The notes under the pieces are model-generated. The model searched no databases. It was not told the origin of the DNA and saw only the letters and a list, made by a program, of their open reading frames with translations. Shown here in pieces: positions 35,099 through 46,047 of a stretch of 64,000 nt of DNA. The stretch comes from Shewanella olleyana (GTDB lineage: Bacteria; Pseudomonadota; Gammaproteobacteria; Enterobacterales; Shewanellaceae): positions 47,177 through 111,176 of the forward strand of contig NZ_JAKILD010000019.1 of NCBI RefSeq assembly GCF_023283825.1, read 5' to 3'. Position numbers and translations under genes: made by a program. Every line of letters starts with the position of its first letter. The stretch's first letter is position 1.

Positions 35099-36163
35099 TT
35101 ACTTGGCAAGTAGTGCTTTACGCTCTTTTGAAGCTTGAGCTAATTCGCGTAATAACGTCTCTGAATCTTCCCAATGTAGGCAAGCATCAGTAATACTCTG
35201 ACCATAAGTTAAAGGTTGTCCTTCAACTACTTTTTGATTGCCTTCAATCATAAAGCTTTCAGCCATAATGCCCGCTACAGCAGTACTGCCACTGCGCATT
35301 TGCGCCATAATGCTATCTGCAACATTCAATTGGTTCTTGTGTTTCTTCTCGCTATTACCATGGCTGAAATCAACCACAATACGCTGAGTAACACCGACAG
35401 TTTCAAGTTGCGAACGAACTGACTCAACATCTTCAGCTGAGTAGTTAGGCTTTTTACCACCGCGCAGAATGATGTGACCGTATGGGTTACCGTGGGTTCG
35501 GTATACTGCCATTGCGCCATCTTTATCTGGTGAGTAGAAGATGTGCGGCACTTGCGCTGCGCGTACTGCATCTACAGCGATATTGATGTTGCCATCGGTA
35601 CCGTTCTTAAACCCTACAGGGCAAGAAAGTGCTGACGCCATTTCACGGTGAATTTGGCTTTCAGTGGTACGAGCACCAATTGCGCCCCAAGTGATTAAGT
35701 CAGCAATATATTGACCGTTAACCATGTCTAAAAATTCAGTGGCGATCGGAAGTTTCAACTCTGTGATTTGTTGTAGCAGATGGCGAGCCATTCTTAAGCC
35801 TTTATTAGGGCTAAAGCTGCCGTCTAAATCTGGATCAGAAATTAAGCCTTTCCAACCCACAATAGTGCGTGGTTTTTCAAAATAAACACGCATAACAATA
35901 CATAAGTCTTCTTTAAGCTCATGGTGTAATTTAGAAAGACGCTGAGCATATTCTAGTGCGGCTTCAGTATCATGAATTGAGCAAGGGCCAATGATAACGA
36001 GTAAACGTTGATCTTCGCCGGCAATAATGGCTTCAACTTCACGACGCTGCTCTACTAAGTAATCAGCTGCATCTTGGGTTAATGGATATTCAGATGCGAG
36101 TTGCGCAGGTGAAATTACCTTACATAAAAGGGAGGTGCGTAGTTCGTCTGTTTTAATTGTCAT
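35099..36163 (-). CDS. aroH: 3-deoxy-7-phosphoheptulonate synthase, AroH-like
   Basis: This 354-residue enzyme joins phosphoenolpyruvate and erythrose 4-phosphate in the first step of the shikimate pathway. Class I alpha marks are clear: LLVIIGPCSIHD, RVYFEKPRT, GWKGLISDPDLDGSF, GARTTESQIHREMASALSCPVGFKNGTDG and HIILRGGKKPNY. By eye it is closer to E. coli AroH than to AroF or AroG: it shares TDELRT near the start and QPLTYGQSITD near the end. Feedback specificity should therefore be checked and not assumed. Pairing with nearby ppsA makes sense because PEP is a substrate, though the genes are not in one operon. Confidence 0.93.
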   Translation of the reverse strand: MTIKTDELRTSLLCKVISPAQLASEYPLTQDAADYLVEQRREVEAIIAGEDQRLLVIIGPCSIHDTEAALEYAQRLSKLHHELKEDLCIVMRVYFEKPRTIVGWKGLISDPDLDGSFSPNKGLRMARHLLQQITELKLPIATEFLDMVNGQYIADLITWGAIGARTTESQIHREMASALSCPVGFKNGTDGNINIAVDAVRAAQVPHIFYSPDKDGAMAVYRTHGNPYGHIILRGGKKPNYSAEDVESVRSQLETVGVTQRIVVDFSHGNSEKKHKNQLNVADSIMAQMRSGSTAVAGIMAESFMIEGNQKVVEGQPLTYGQSITDACLHWEDSETLLRELAQASKERKALLAK

Positions 36164-36367
36164 TCACTTTACCGAGCATGTTTGCGATGAATTAACATCA
36201 TATTGCTCGTGATTATAACTAATTAGCCAGCGTTAGACACGTCGAAATCGACTAAGATTGGGAACTAAAGCGGTCAAATTGACATAAGTAAGCCGAAAAT
36301 GTTGGGTTATTAACATTTTCGGCTTATTACAAGTTTGATTCACACCGTTGTAACTTGATGTTTTAGC

Positions 36368-37180
36368 TTAAAACATATGACGTTTTAGGCCTGTGATATC
36401 AAGAATTTTAGCTGAAATTTCTTCCACTGAATGGAAAGTAGTATTAACGAAAGGAATGCGCTCTTTCTTATACATCATTTCGACTTCTTTAACTTCAATG
36501 CGGCACTGTCTTAAAGACGAGTAACGGCTGTTCTCCATTCGGCCCTGACGTATTTCATGGAGACGGTTAGGGTCAATGGTTAAACCGAAAAGTTTAGATT
36601 TATTGCGTTTTAATGCTTCTGGTAGTTTCAAGTTATCCATATCATCTTCAACGAACGGATAATTGGCTGCTTTAATGCCAAATTGCATCGACAAATACAA
36701 GCTTGAAGGCGTCTTACCACAGCGCGAAACCCCTAATAAAATGATGTCGGCTTTATCCATATGTTTCATGGTTTGGCCATCATCGTTCTCCATTGTGTAA
36801 TTTATCGCTTCTATCCGAGAGTCATAGCCCAAGTTACTTTTACCATGGGTACGATTCATCACTGGCTTCGCTTCTATACCCAATTGTTTTTCTAACGGGC
36901 TAACGAAAGTGTTCAAAAAATCATAATCCAAGCCTTCGCTTGAATAAATAATGTCACGGATTTCAGGTTTGACTATTGAATGGAAAAGTATTGGTCTTTC
37001 GCCTGTTGTAATAAAACAATCATTAATTTGCTGCTTAACTTTCTCAGCTTTTTGAGTTGTTTCAACAAATGGAATTGTAAGTGCCTCAAATTCAACTGGA
37101 AATTGTGAAAGCACAGCATGTCCAAATACTTCTGCAGTGATTGCCGTCCCGTCTGAGATATAGAATACTTTTGGTGCCAT
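36368..37180 (-). CDS. ppsR: PEP synthase regulatory protein PpsR (kinase/pyrophosphorylase)
   Basis: This 270-residue DUF299 protein switches PEP synthase off by ADP-dependent phosphorylation and on by phosphate-dependent dephosphorylation of a Thr near its catalytic His. The P-loop-like [37 protein letters not shown] and NRTHGKSN are the family blocks. It is transcribed divergently from ppsA across 124 bases, the classical arrangement in Gammaproteobacteria, which fixes PpsA as its target. Confidence 0.95.
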   Translation of the reverse strand: MAPKVFYISDGTAITAEVFGHAVLSQFPVEFEALTIPFVETTQKAEKVKQQINDCFITTGERPILFHSIVKPEIRDIIYSSEGLDYDFLNTFVSPLEKQLGIEAKPVMNRTHGKSNLGYDSRIEAINYTMENDDGQTMKHMDKADIILLGVSRCGKTPSSLYLSMQFGIKAANYPFVEDDMDNLKLPEALKRNKSKLFGLTIDPNRLHEIRQGRMENSRYSSLRQCRIEVKEVEMMYKKERIPFVNTTFHSVEEISAKILDITGLKRHMF

Positions 37181-37304
37181 TATGACCTCTTGTAGTAATA
37201 AAATTACAAATAAAATTATAGATTTACGTCACTTGTGTGGGAGTGTAGAATGCCGCTGCCCTCGTGTGAAGGGGCCATTGAAATAAACTTGTGGAGAGAT
37301 AACT

Positions 37305-39674
37305 GTGCAGCAATACATACTCTGGTATCAAGAACTAGGCATGGGTGATGTTAACAAGGTTGGCGGCAAGAATGCGTCACTTGGTGAAATGATCAGTAAC
37401 CTAGCAAACGCAGGCGTTCAAGTTCCAGGCGGATTTGCTACAACTTCTCATGCGTTTAATGAGTTTCTAGAGCAAAGTGGTGTTAACCAGAAAATTTTCG
37501 ATATTCTAGCAACACTGGATGTTGATGACGTTAATGAATTAGCGAAAGTTGGTGCACAGATCAGACAGTGGGTTATTGATACCCCATTTCAACCAGAACT
37601 AGAAGACGCGATTCGCGAAGCTTACGAGCAACTTTCTAGTGAGACTCAAGAAGCATCATTTGCAGTGCGTTCATCAGCAACAGCTGAAGATATGCCAGAT
37701 GCATCTTTTGCGGGTCAACAAGAAACTTTCCTAAACGTTAAAGGCTTTGATGCTGTACTACTTGCTATTAAGCACGTTTATGCATCGCTATTTAACGACC
37801 GTGCAATTTCTTACCGTGTTCACCAAGGTTACGAGCATCAAGGTGTCGCATTATCTGCTGGCGTACAACGTATGGTACGTTCAGATAAAGCATCATCAGG
37901 TGTTATGTTCACCATGGACACTGAATCAGGTAACAACGACGTTGTCTTTATCACTTCATCATTTGGTTTAGGTGAAATGGTAGTACAAGGCGCGGTTAAC
38001 CCTGATGAATTCTACGTGCACAAACCAATTTTAGCGCAAGGGCATCAAGCCGTTGTGCGCCGTAATATCGGCAGTAAGTTGATTCAGATGGTTTACTCTG
38101 ACGATGCTTCACATGGTAAACAAGTGAAGATTGAAGATATCCCAGCTGAACAGCGCAGTGTTTTCTCGATTAATGATGAAGAAGTGATGGAACTTGCTAA
38201 GCAAGCTTGCATCATCGAAAAGCATTATGGTCGTCCAATGGATATCGAATGGGCTAAAGATGGCAATGACGGTAAGCTTTATATCGTTCAAGCACGTCCT
38301 GAAACTGTTCGTAGCCGTGAAGACGTACAGTTAATCGAACGTTACCACTTACAAACTAAGGGTGATGTTGTATGTGAAGGCCGTGCAATTGGTCATAAAA
38401 TCGGTACAGGTGTGGCTAAAGTGCTTGCATCAATCGAAGATATGGATCAAATCGAGCCAGGTGATGTACTTGTTACTGACATGACTGACCCAGATTGGGA
38501 ACCAATCATGAAGCGTGCAAGCGCGATTGTGACTAATCGTGGTGGCCGTACTTGTCACGCTGCGATTATCGCTCGTGAGCTAGGTGTTCCAGCTGTTGTA
38601 GGTTGTGGCGATGTCACTGACCGTATTAAAAATGGTCAACTAGTGACTGTTTCATGTGCTGAAGGCGATACTGGTTTCATCTACGACGGTAAGCAAGATT
38701 TTGAAGTCATCACAAACCGTGTTGATTCATTACCTGAACTACCAATGAAAATCATGATGAACGTGGGTAACCCAGATCGTGCATTTGATTTTGCTCGCCT
38801 GCCTAACGAAGGTGTTGGTCTTGCGCGTCTTGAGTTCATCATTAACCGCATGATTGGTATTCACCCTAAAGCATTGCTTGAGTTCAGTTCACAGCCAGCT
38901 GAGCTACAACAAGAAATCAACGAGATGATCGCAGGTTATGACTCTCCAGTTGAATACTATGTTGCTCGTCTTGTTGAAGGTATTGCGACTATCGGCAGTG
39001 CGTTCTACCCGAAAAAAGTTATCGTACGTATGTCAGACTTTAAGTCTAACGAATACGCTAACCTTGTTGGTGGTGACCGTTACGAGCCAGAAGAAGAAAA
39101 CCCAATGTTGGGCTTCCGTGGTGCTAGCCGTTATATCTCTGAATCATTCCGCGATTGTTTTGCATTAGAGTGTGAAGCGATTAAACGTGTTCGTAACGAC
39201 ATGGGTCTTAAGAACGTTGAAATCATGATCCCATTCGTACGTACTGTTGATGAAGCAGCTCAAGTTATTGAGTTACTAAAAGAGCAGGGCTTAGAGCGCG
39301 GTAAAGATGGTTTACGCGTAATCATGATGTGTGAGCTACCTTCGAACGCATTATTAGCTGACCAATTCTTAGAGCACTTCGATGGTTTCTCTATCGGTTC
39401 TAACGATTTAACTCAGTTAACTTTAGGTCTTGACCGTGATTCTGGCATCATCAGCCATTTATTCGATGAGCGTAATGACGCTGTTAAAGCATTATTATCG
39501 CTAGCGATTAAAGCTGCGAAAGCGAAAGGTGCATACGTAGGTATTTGTGGCCAAGGCCCATCTGACCACGCTGACTTTGCGCAATGGTTAGTAGAACAAG
39601 GTATTGATACCGTATCACTTAACCCTGATACAGTTATCGACACTTGGTTATACCTAGCTGAAGAACATGCTTAA
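37305..39674 (+). CDS. ppsA: Phosphoenolpyruvate synthase
   Basis: This 789-residue enzyme converts pyruvate, ATP and water to PEP, AMP and phosphate for gluconeogenesis. The N-terminal ATP-binding domain ([36 protein letters not shown]), the central phospho-His domain with [21 protein letters not shown] and the C-terminal PEP-binding barrel ([31 protein letters not shown]) are complete. Translation starts at GTG 37305 behind GGAGAG. Thr within GGRTCH is the expected target of the divergent PpsR. Codon use suggests high expression. Confidence 0.97.
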   Translation: MQQYILWYQELGMGDVNKVGGKNASLGEMISNLANAGVQVPGGFATTSHAFNEFLEQSGVNQKIFDILATLDVDDVNELAKVGAQIRQWVIDTPFQPELEDAIREAYEQLSSETQEASFAVRSSATAEDMPDASFAGQQETFLNVKGFDAVLLAIKHVYASLFNDRAISYRVHQGYEHQGVALSAGVQRMVRSDKASSGVMFTMDTESGNNDVVFITSSFGLGEMVVQGAVNPDEFYVHKPILAQGHQAVVRRNIGSKLIQMVYSDDASHGKQVKIEDIPAEQRSVFSINDEEVMELAKQACIIEKHYGRPMDIEWAKDGNDGKLYIVQARPETVRSREDVQLIERYHLQTKGDVVCEGRAIGHKIGTGVAKVLASIEDMDQIEPGDVLVTDMTDPDWEPIMKRASAIVTNRGGRTCHAAIIARELGVPAVVGCGDVTDRIKNGQLVTVSCAEGDTGFIYDGKQDFEVITNRVDSLPELPMKIMMNVGNPDRAFDFARLPNEGVGLARLEFIINRMIGIHPKALLEFSSQPAELQQEINEMIAGYDSPVEYYVARLVEGIATIGSAFYPKKVIVRMSDFKSNEYANLVGGDRYEPEEENPMLGFRGASRYISESFRDCFALECEAIKRVRNDMGLKNVEIMIPFVRTVDEAAQVIELLKEQGLERGKDGLRVIMMCELPSNALLADQFLEHFDGFSIGSNDLTQLTLGLDRDSGIISHLFDERNDAVKALLSLAIKAAKAKGAYVGICGQGPSDHADFAQWLVEQGIDTVSLNPDTVIDTWLYLAEEHA

Positions 39675-39708
39675 TTGCTGATTAAGTTAAGCTAACTTAG
39701 TTAGTTTG

Positions 39709-39736
39709 AAAAAGCCGCTTAAATGCGGCTTTTTTG
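39709..39736 (+). terminator. Terminator of ppsA
   Basis: The stem AAAAAGCCGC/GCGGCTTTTT with a six-base loop is followed by T residues. Confidence 0.9.
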
Positions 39737-39866
39737 TGCCTGTAATTTGTGTTTAGCTACTTAAGCGGCAATCTCTAATAGTTAAACATATATAGTGGTT
39801 TTATTAAGACATGCTATTTAATGATTTGATGTCAATTGAGATGAATGAATAAAAGGATAGATTCAA

Positions 39867-40589
39867 ATGGCATTAGTTAAACAGGCAATAGCTAAAATTA
39901 TTACTTGTCAGGTGACTGACAAGAAACAACAGAGTTTTACTCACAGCCAAAGCCTGTGGGGGTTAACTGCATCTTGTGAAGGGTTCATTGGTCAGTTAGG
40001 TGGCTGGGTGCAAGGGGAGTGTGAACAAGTTAGTGAGGAACATAATTCGGATAGTCACAATCAAGCCGTTGTGATTGGATTATGGCAATCACAGCAAGAT
40101 TTAACCGACTTTATGGAATCTACTCATGACGACATCATTGAACAAAACCTGCAACCGTCAACTTTTATAGCATGTCAGGTTAATCGACATCAGCATGTGT
40201 TATCCATGAGCTTAAAAGCACTGAATATCCCTGAGATACAACTCATAAGTCTGGTTACTTGCGAAGGTGTAATTGATAAACAAAAATTTGTTGATGAGCA
40301 GAAGCAATTTGGGATTCCTGCGTTACAAAAACAACTAGGGTTTGTTGGAGGTGATGTTTGGCAACAAGAAAAAGACTCCAATAAATATCTTGTATTGACA
40401 TATTGGTCGAGCGAACAAGCTTATGAGGTATATAACTTAGAAACTTTGCCGAATTTAACTCAGTTGCTCAATCAAGAAAACATCACCCAAGTCTCGCCTC
40501 AGAATGTCTCGGGTATGAAAGTCTCGCCTCGAAAAATCACCAGTAAAACAGTATTAGTAGAACGTCGATGGGACGTTATAGCGGGATAA
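39867..40589 (+). CDS. DUF4937-like tandem alpha/beta-barrel protein
   Basis: The 240-residue protein looks like two copies of a dimeric alpha/beta-barrel (antibiotic-monooxygenase-like) unit. The first runs about 1-110 (SLWGLTASCEGFIGQLGGW, AVVIGLWQSQQDLTDFM). The second runs about 120-235 (QFGIPALQKQLGFVGGDVWQQ, YLVLTYWSSEQAYEVY). The pattern resembles DUF4937 proteins. Cofactor and substrate are unknown. No signal peptide is seen. It is monocistronic, after the ppsA terminator. Confidence 0.7.
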   Translation: MALVKQAIAKIITCQVTDKKQQSFTHSQSLWGLTASCEGFIGQLGGWVQGECEQVSEEHNSDSHNQAVVIGLWQSQQDLTDFMESTHDDIIEQNLQPSTFIACQVNRHQHVLSMSLKALNIPEIQLISLVTCEGVIDKQKFVDEQKQFGIPALQKQLGFVGGDVWQQEKDSNKYLVLTYWSSEQAYEVYNLETLPNLTQLLNQENITQVSPQNVSGMKVSPRKITSKTVLVERRWDVIAG

Positions 40590-40651
40590 AACACGTCTAA
40601 ATCGAGGTTAGAGGTTAGAGGTTACAGGTTAATAGCCACTCAATATATGAT

Positions 40652-41398
40652 TCATTGTGTATGAGGCATATCAATCGCTTTATAAGCATCGATAATATGC
40701 TGCACTTCTTGTTTCCGTCCAATCTGTATTCGTTGGTAATGGCTTAATGTTTTATTGAGGTAACGCTGAGACACACTTTGTTCATTTTCAATGTTATTAA
40801 ACCAAATTTGCTCTCCGACTTCAGATATTGCATGAGAAGTTTTATGTGTCTTAGGGTTTAATGAGTCTGGTATGCAAGCTGAGCTTGTATAATTAGCAAC
40901 TAACAGAATTTCATAAAAACGTTTGTTGTCTTCAACCAGACATTCCTGTTTTAAGCTGAAATCGAGCGAAATGAGGTTCTGCCTTAAACTATATTGATGA
41001 TGAACAGGGCAAAGTAAAAAATCGATATTCAAATTAGCATACTGCTTTTGAATACTATTGATAAATTCATTCATTAAATCACCTCCCACACCTGCCATGA
41101 TAATCAAATGTTTACCGCAATATTTATCTAAAGGAAGCTTTGCTACATCCATACAGTGAGTAAACCAGTTGGATGGGACAGCAGGATTAAGCTTTGAGCT
41201 TGAATCAAGTTTAATTAATTTTTGCTCGAGCTCATTCATTAACTCAGCAACGATATCTACAAAGTGAATATTTGGCGCCGCTTGGCGCGTTAATAAAGCC
41301 CCGCCTAGAAAACCATGGTCGCAACAACAATCCCAAATATGATCGTACCCAGATAAGACCATACTATTTATTTGCTGTAATCTTTTACTGAGTTTCAT
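40652..41398 (-). CDS. TrmK-like tRNA (adenine22-N1)-methyltransferase
   Basis: The 248-residue cytosolic protein has the TrmK layout: KRLQQINSMVLSGYDHIWDCCCDHGFLG at the SAM-binding start, IIMAGVGGDLMNEFI in the core with the family's GMGG-like element, and LLCPVHHQYSLRQNL, which resembles the P-x-x-x-x-x-LR element. The SAM motif DCCCDHG is richer in Cys than the usual D-x-G-S-D-H. Family members methylate A22 of certain tRNAs. Assignment is by motif order; whether the target tRNA is the same in this organism is unknown. Confidence 0.7.
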   Translation of the reverse strand: MKLSKRLQQINSMVLSGYDHIWDCCCDHGFLGGALLTRQAAPNIHFVDIVAELMNELEQKLIKLDSSSKLNPAVPSNWFTHCMDVAKLPLDKYCGKHLIIMAGVGGDLMNEFINSIQKQYANLNIDFLLCPVHHQYSLRQNLISLDFSLKQECLVEDNKRFYEILLVANYTSSACIPDSLNPKTHKTSHAISEVGEQIWFNNIENEQSVSQRYLNKTLSHYQRIQIGRKQEVQHIIDAYKAIDMPHTQ

Positions 41399-41842
41399 GG
41401 GGTATATCCGAGTCTAAGTTGGAGTGTTGACTAAAAAGCGCCGCATTGTAATGGTTTTCAATCTGTGGGTATATGATTTAGTCATAATAGTGATGAATAA
41501 TCTGCACTATTTACTATAAACTTTTTACCATGAATTTGGATGTTTTGATTTAATGCTTCAACGTCGGAGATTAAATTGAAGAATTACCTGTACTAGATTT
41601 AAGTAAGAGGCTTAATCATCGTATTCAAGAAATATGAATCTTACATAATTAACTAATAGCTATTTGTTTTAGTGTCTATATGTTTTAATTGCCTTAAAAA
41701 CAGACGGTTACCCAAAGGCTCGTTGTGAATGGTTAAGTTGTTATTGTAATTAATGTTTCTAATGAAATTTTTTAACTCAACTACTTAGCGGCTCTTTTTT
41801 TGTTTATAATGATCACAAAATTACTATAAACAGAAGTCGAAT
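41399..41842. other. Divergent promoter region of the TrmK-like gene and ydiJ
   Basis: A good -10 element TATAAT is present at 41805-41810, about 30 bases before the ydiJ start, but its -35 partner is weak. I find no repeat, coding frame or RNA structure in the rest of this AT-rich gap. Confidence 0.5.
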
Positions 41843-44800
41843 ATGCTACCGTTGCTATCTCATCATCAAACATTAGAACCTATTTATTTAAGCTTTCTAG
41901 ATGCGCTTGAAGCGTCATCGTTTGCTGGTGAAATTGACAAGCGCTATAGCGCGCGACTGATCCAAGCAACCGACAATTCTGTTTATCAATTCTTGCCACA
42001 AGCGGTTATTTACCCGTTCAATCAAACTGACGTCGAGTTAGTATTAACTCTGGCATCAGATCCTAAGTATAAGCAAGTGACTTTTAGTGCTCGTGGCGGC
42101 GGAACGGGAACCAATGGTCAATCATTGACTCATGGATTAATTCTCGATGTTTCTAGGCATATGAATCAAGTGCTAGAAGTTAATGCTGAAGAAGGCTGGG
42201 TAAGAGTACAAGCCGGTGTGGTTAAAGACGCGCTAAATGATGCACTGCGTCCTCATGGATTCTTTTTTAGTCCTGATCTATCAACGTCAAACCGTGCAAC
42301 TGTGGGCGGCATGATTAACACCGATGCCTCAGGTGCGGGCTCGCTCGTTTACGGTAAAACCTCTGATCATGTTTTGGGATTAACTAGCGTGTTGGTTGAC
42401 GGTAGTGTGCTATCAACATCTCCAATGGACGCTGATATAGCATTGGGGAAAGAGGAAGTTACAACAGAGCAAGCTGGTGAACATCCTTTTGCACAAAATA
42501 TCATTAATCAAATTGCTAACCGTTGTCATGAGAAACGTGAATTGATCGTTAAGCAGTTTCCGGCATTAAACCGATTTTTAACAGGCTATGATCTTCGCCA
42601 TGTATGGAATGACGGGCTAACTCAATTTGATTTATCACGGATTTTAGCTGGCTCTGAAGGCACCTTAGCGGTTCTAACAGAGGCTAAACTGAATATCACG
42701 CCGCTACCAAATACGCGGATGATGCTGAATATTAAATATGACTCATTCGAGTCTGCATTACGTCATGCTCCATCGTTGGTGGCCGCTAGTGCCACAGTGG
42801 TTGAAACCATAGACTCAAAAGTACTAAACCTTGCCCGTGAAGACATTATTTGGCATTCAGTTTCACACCTCATTGAAGCTGTGCCTAATAAAGTCATTGA
42901 AGGGCTTAATATGGTTGAGTTTGCAGGTGATGAAGAAGACGTTAAGGCGCGCATTAGTAGACTTGAAGCGGTGCTAGCGAGTCAACTTGCCAACGAAGAA
43001 GCCGGCGTAGTGGGTTATCAGCTCACCTCTGACAAGCCAAGTATTAATAAAATCTACGCTATGCGTAAAAAAGCGGTTGGTTTATTAGGCGCGACTAAAG
43101 GTCGCCGGAAACCGTTAGCCTTTGCTGAAGATACAGCCGTGCCACCTGAGAATTTAGCTGATTTCATTATGGAGTTTCGCGACTTGCTTGATGGTCATCA
43201 ATTGCAATATGGCATGTTTGGCCACGTTGATGCAGGTGTATTACATGTGCGCCCAGCACTGGACATGTGTGATGAAGCGGATGAGAAATTATTAAAAGTT
43301 ATTTCTGATCAAGTTGCTGAGTTAACCCTTAAATATGGCGGTTTGATGTGGGGCGAACACGGTAAAGGCGTGCGCGGTGAATATGGCCCTGCGGTATTTG
43401 GTGACGAGCTTTATAGTGAACTTGAAGTCGTGAAAGGCTTATTCGACCCTGATAATCGCCTAAATCCAGGTAAATTAGTGTCGCCAAAAGATCATGGTCC
43501 AATGATGTTTAATGTCGATAGCGTTAAACGCGGCAAGTTCGATAGGCAAATTCCAGTGCAAGTCCGTGATGCTTTCCCTGATGTGATGAACTGTAATGGT
43601 AATGGGGTGTGCTTTAATTACAGCAGTTATTCGTTTATGTGTCCGTCATTTAAAGCTACGGGCGATCGTATTCATTCTCCTAAAGGTCGCAGCGGCTTAA
43701 TGCGAGAATGGTTGCGTTTATTGGAAGCTGAAGGGGTCGATGTTGATGCACTCGCAAAGTCTAAACCATTAAGTATTATGCAGCGCGCCCAAAACACAAT
43801 TAACAGCACACGTGATTATGATTACTCCCATGAAGTGATGGAGTCACTAAAAGGTTGTTTGGCGTGTAAAGCGTGTTCGGGTCAATGCCCAGTCAAAGTA
43901 GATGTCCCCAAGTTTAGAGCGCAGTTCTTTAATATCTATTACAAACGTTATATGCGACCAGCGAAGGACTACTTGGTTGCGGGGATCGAAGATATGTTAC
44001 CTATGATGGCTGCAATGCCAAAAGTGACAAATCTAGCCTCACAAAATAAGCTAAGCCAATGGGTGATTAAAAAATCAATCGGGTATGTGGATGCACCGGC
44101 TTTGTCAGTACCAACATTAAAGCAGCGCCTAGATGGTCATGAAAGTCGTGGTTATGATTTAGAAGCATTACAAAGCATTCCTGTATCTGAACGAGCAAAC
44201 TATGTATTAGTGGTACAAGATCCATTTAATAGTTTTTATGATGCAGAACTTGTGTATCGCTTTATTCAATTAATTAAAGAAATGGGTCTTAAGCCTGTGT
44301 TATTACCGTTTAAACCGAACGGTAAACCTACCCACATTAAAGGGTTTTTAGACAAGTTTGCCAAAACTGCTCAATCGAGTGCAGATTTCTTGAATCAGGT
44401 TCATGCTTTGAATATGCCGATGGTGGGCTTAGATCCTGCGTTAGTCTTGTGTTACCGCGACGAATACCAAGAAGTGTTAGGGGATAAGCGCGGTAATTTT
44501 GAAGTATTACTGGCTAATGAATGGCTAACTGATGCGGTTAAGGCAATGCCTCAACTTACTAAAACTGAGCAAAAGTTCAGTTGGTTTAGTCACTGTACAG
44601 AATCTACTGCAAAACCTGCAACGCCAGCAGAATGGAAAAATGTGTTTAGTCATTTTGGCGCAGAGTTTGATGTGATTAATGTCGGCTGTTGCGGAATGGC
44701 AGGTACTTACGGCCATGAACAAGATAACCTCGCTCGTTCAACAAAATTATTTGCCATGTCATGGCAACCAACACTTGATTGTATCGATGACAAAACCCAA

Positions 44801-44920
44801 ATATTGGTTTCAGGCTATTCATGTCGAAGCCAAGTGAAACGTTTTGCAGGCTTTAAACCAAAGCACCCAATTGAGGCCTTGTTGCAATTGATGGTACAAG
44901 CGAATAAAACCCATGGCTGA
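41843..44920 (+). CDS. ydiJ: YdiJ-type FAD/Fe-S oxidoreductase (2-hydroxyacid dehydrogenase)
   Basis: The 1025-residue protein combines an FAD-binding PCMH domain (about 45-290; RGGGTGTNGQSLTHGLILD), an FAD-oxidase C-terminal domain (to about 540) and an Fe-S domain. The latter has CNGNGVCFNYSSYSFMCP and CLACKACSGQCPVKVDVP clusters and CCG-type elements (NVGCCGMAGTYGH, SGYSCRSQVKRF). This architecture and length match E. coli YdiJ, reported as a D-2-hydroxyglutarate dehydrogenase, and D-lactate dehydrogenase relatives. It is probably peripheral on the inner membrane and feeds electrons to quinone. It overlaps the DUF1285 gene by eight bases. Confidence 0.9.
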   Translation: MLPLLSHHQTLEPIYLSFLDALEASSFAGEIDKRYSARLIQATDNSVYQFLPQAVIYPFNQTDVELVLTLASDPKYKQVTFSARGGGTGTNGQSLTHGLILDVSRHMNQVLEVNAEEGWVRVQAGVVKDALNDALRPHGFFFSPDLSTSNRATVGGMINTDASGAGSLVYGKTSDHVLGLTSVLVDGSVLSTSPMDADIALGKEEVTTEQAGEHPFAQNIINQIANRCHEKRELIVKQFPALNRFLTGYDLRHVWNDGLTQFDLSRILAGSEGTLAVLTEAKLNITPLPNTRMMLNIKYDSFESALRHAPSLVAASATVVETIDSKVLNLAREDIIWHSVSHLIEAVPNKVIEGLNMVEFAGDEEDVKARISRLEAVLASQLANEEAGVVGYQLTSDKPSINKIYAMRKKAVGLLGATKGRRKPLAFAEDTAVPPENLADFIMEFRDLLDGHQLQYGMFGHVDAGVLHVRPALDMCDEADEKLLKVISDQVAELTLKYGGLMWGEHGKGVRGEYGPAVFGDELYSELEVVKGLFDPDNRLNPGKLVSPKDHGPMMFNVDSVKRGKFDRQIPVQVRDAFPDVMNCNGNGVCFNYSSYSFMCPSFKATGDRIHSPKGRSGLMREWLRLLEAEGVDVDALAKSKPLSIMQRAQNTINSTRDYDYSHEVMESLKGCLACKACSGQCPVKVDVPKFRAQFFNIYYKRYMRPAKDYLVAGIEDMLPMMAAMPKVTNLASQNKLSQWVIKKSIGYVDAPALSVPTLKQRLDGHESRGYDLEALQSIPVSERANYVLVVQDPFNSFYDAELVYRFIQLIKEMGLKPVLLPFKPNGKPTHIKGFLDKFAKTAQSSADFLNQVHALNMPMVGLDPALVLCYRDEYQEVLGDKRGNFEVLLANEWLTDAVKAMPQLTKTEQKFSWFSHCTESTAKPATPAEWKNVFSHFGAEFDVINVGCCGMAGTYGHEQDNLARSTKLFAMSWQPTLDCIDDKTQILVSGYSCRSQVKRFAGFKPKHPIEALLQLMVQANKTHG

Positions 44921-45362
44921 GCCGATTAATATTGCCAAGCAATTAGGGCAACTTTCAACTAAGCACTCCGATAACAATGGTGTCGAGCTATGTAGTGAAA
45001 CGCCTATGTTAGAAATTAACGGTGAGGGTGAATGGTTTTATCTAAACAGTCCGCTGCCTGCCAAGTTTGCCAAGCTGTTTTCTAGTGTGCTGAATTGCAT
45101 TGATGGGGAATTTTTTTTAATAACACCCGTTGAAAAAGTCAAAGTGCTCGTTAAACGACATGCGATAGTACTGGTAGATTACGAAGCAAATGAAAATGGA
45201 TTAACATTCATTAGCAGTATTGGTACTGAGCATGCTATAGCTAATACTTCAGCGGTGAATTTATTGGAAGATGCCATTGAAATTCAAATTGAGAGAGGCG
45301 TTATAGCTGGTTTAGGGCGTGCGTGCTACTACCGATATATTAATCAATTTGTAACAGACTGA
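44913..45362 (+). CDS. DUF1285 protein
   Basis: The 149-residue cytosolic protein belongs to the uncharacterised DUF1285 family: ETPMLEINGEGEWFYLNSPLPAKFAKLFSSVL and FFLITPVEKVKVLV are its typical blocks. There is no catalytic motif that I can name. It overlaps the 3' end of ydiJ by eight bases, so it is translated from the same message and could assist that dehydrogenase; this is inference from position only. Confidence 0.8.
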   Translation: MAEPINIAKQLGQLSTKHSDNNGVELCSETPMLEINGEGEWFYLNSPLPAKFAKLFSSVLNCIDGEFFLITPVEKVKVLVKRHAIVLVDYEANENGLTFISSIGTEHAIANTSAVNLLEDAIEIQIERGVIAGLGRACYYRYINQFVTD

Positions 45363-45540
45363 CTAAAACAGCGGTCTCATACGTACCATGTTTTAGAATT
45401 AGTGCCAGTATTAACAGTCAGTATTCAGTGAAAACTTGTTTATATGATAGTAATCTAAAGTACAACTCAACAGTCGTATTCTTAGCTTGATTCGTCTACT
45501 GACCAGTAGCTAAGATTTGATGAGCATGTAGGAGCGCGTT

Positions 45541-45951
45541 ATGAAACGTTACGAAAGTCTTTATTATCAAGTATCTCATCTCAACATCACGCTTCAAAAC
45601 GAGCTTGATGAACGCCTTAAACGCTATGAACTCGACGTTAAGCTCTGGCCGGTTTTATTTTCCTTATGGCAAGAGGAAGGCATCAGTCAAACAGAGCTAT
45701 CTAAGCTTTGTGATGTCGCCAATTACACTATGACTCGTCTGTTAGACCAGCTTCAGGTTCAAGGCTATATTACCCGTCATCAGGAGTCTGATAATCGCCG
45801 TGCTTTTCAAATTTTCTTAACCGATGCGGGTAAAGCTTTAGAACAAGATTTAATCCATGAAGCGCAGTGGGTAAATGAAAAGTGCCTTGAAGCCCTTGAT
45901 GAACAAGAGCAACAAACACTATTGCAATTATTGAATAAAATTAATCAATAA
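45541..45951 (+). CDS. MarR-family transcriptional regulator
   Basis: The 136-residue protein has a winged helix-turn-helix (about 35-105) with SQTELSKLCDVANYTMTRLLDQLQVQGYITRHQ and the wing residues DNRRAFQIFLT typical of MarR. Such dimers repress stress or efflux genes and are released by small ligands. It lies downstream of DUF1285 after a 178-base gap and converges with an RND efflux operon, a possible but unproven target. ATG 45541 follows AGGAGCGCGTT. Confidence 0.88.
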   Translation: MKRYESLYYQVSHLNITLQNELDERLKRYELDVKLWPVLFSLWQEEGISQTELSKLCDVANYTMTRLLDQLQVQGYITRHQESDNRRAFQIFLTDAGKALEQDLIHEAQWVNEKCLEALDEQEQQTLLQLLNKINQ

Positions 45952-46003
45952 ATAGGGCGCATGGGAATTTCTTTTAGTTTAAATTTTTTTAAAACATTAT
46001 TCT

Positions 46004-46039
46004 ATAAAGGCCGTTAATGACATCATTAACGGCCTTTTT
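46004..46039. terminator. Bidirectional terminator between marR and the RND operon
   Basis: A 15-pair perfect stem AAAGGCCGTTAATGA/TCATTAACGGCCTTT with a two-base gap (larger in the real loop) has A and T runs on both sides and serves both convergent units. Confidence 0.92.
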
Positions 46040-46047
46040 CTTAACCC

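Noticed and set aside
36164..36367. TrpR or TyrR operator upstream of the DAHP synthase gene
   Set aside because: Only a short CTAATTAG-like string is present; it does not match the full operators well enough.
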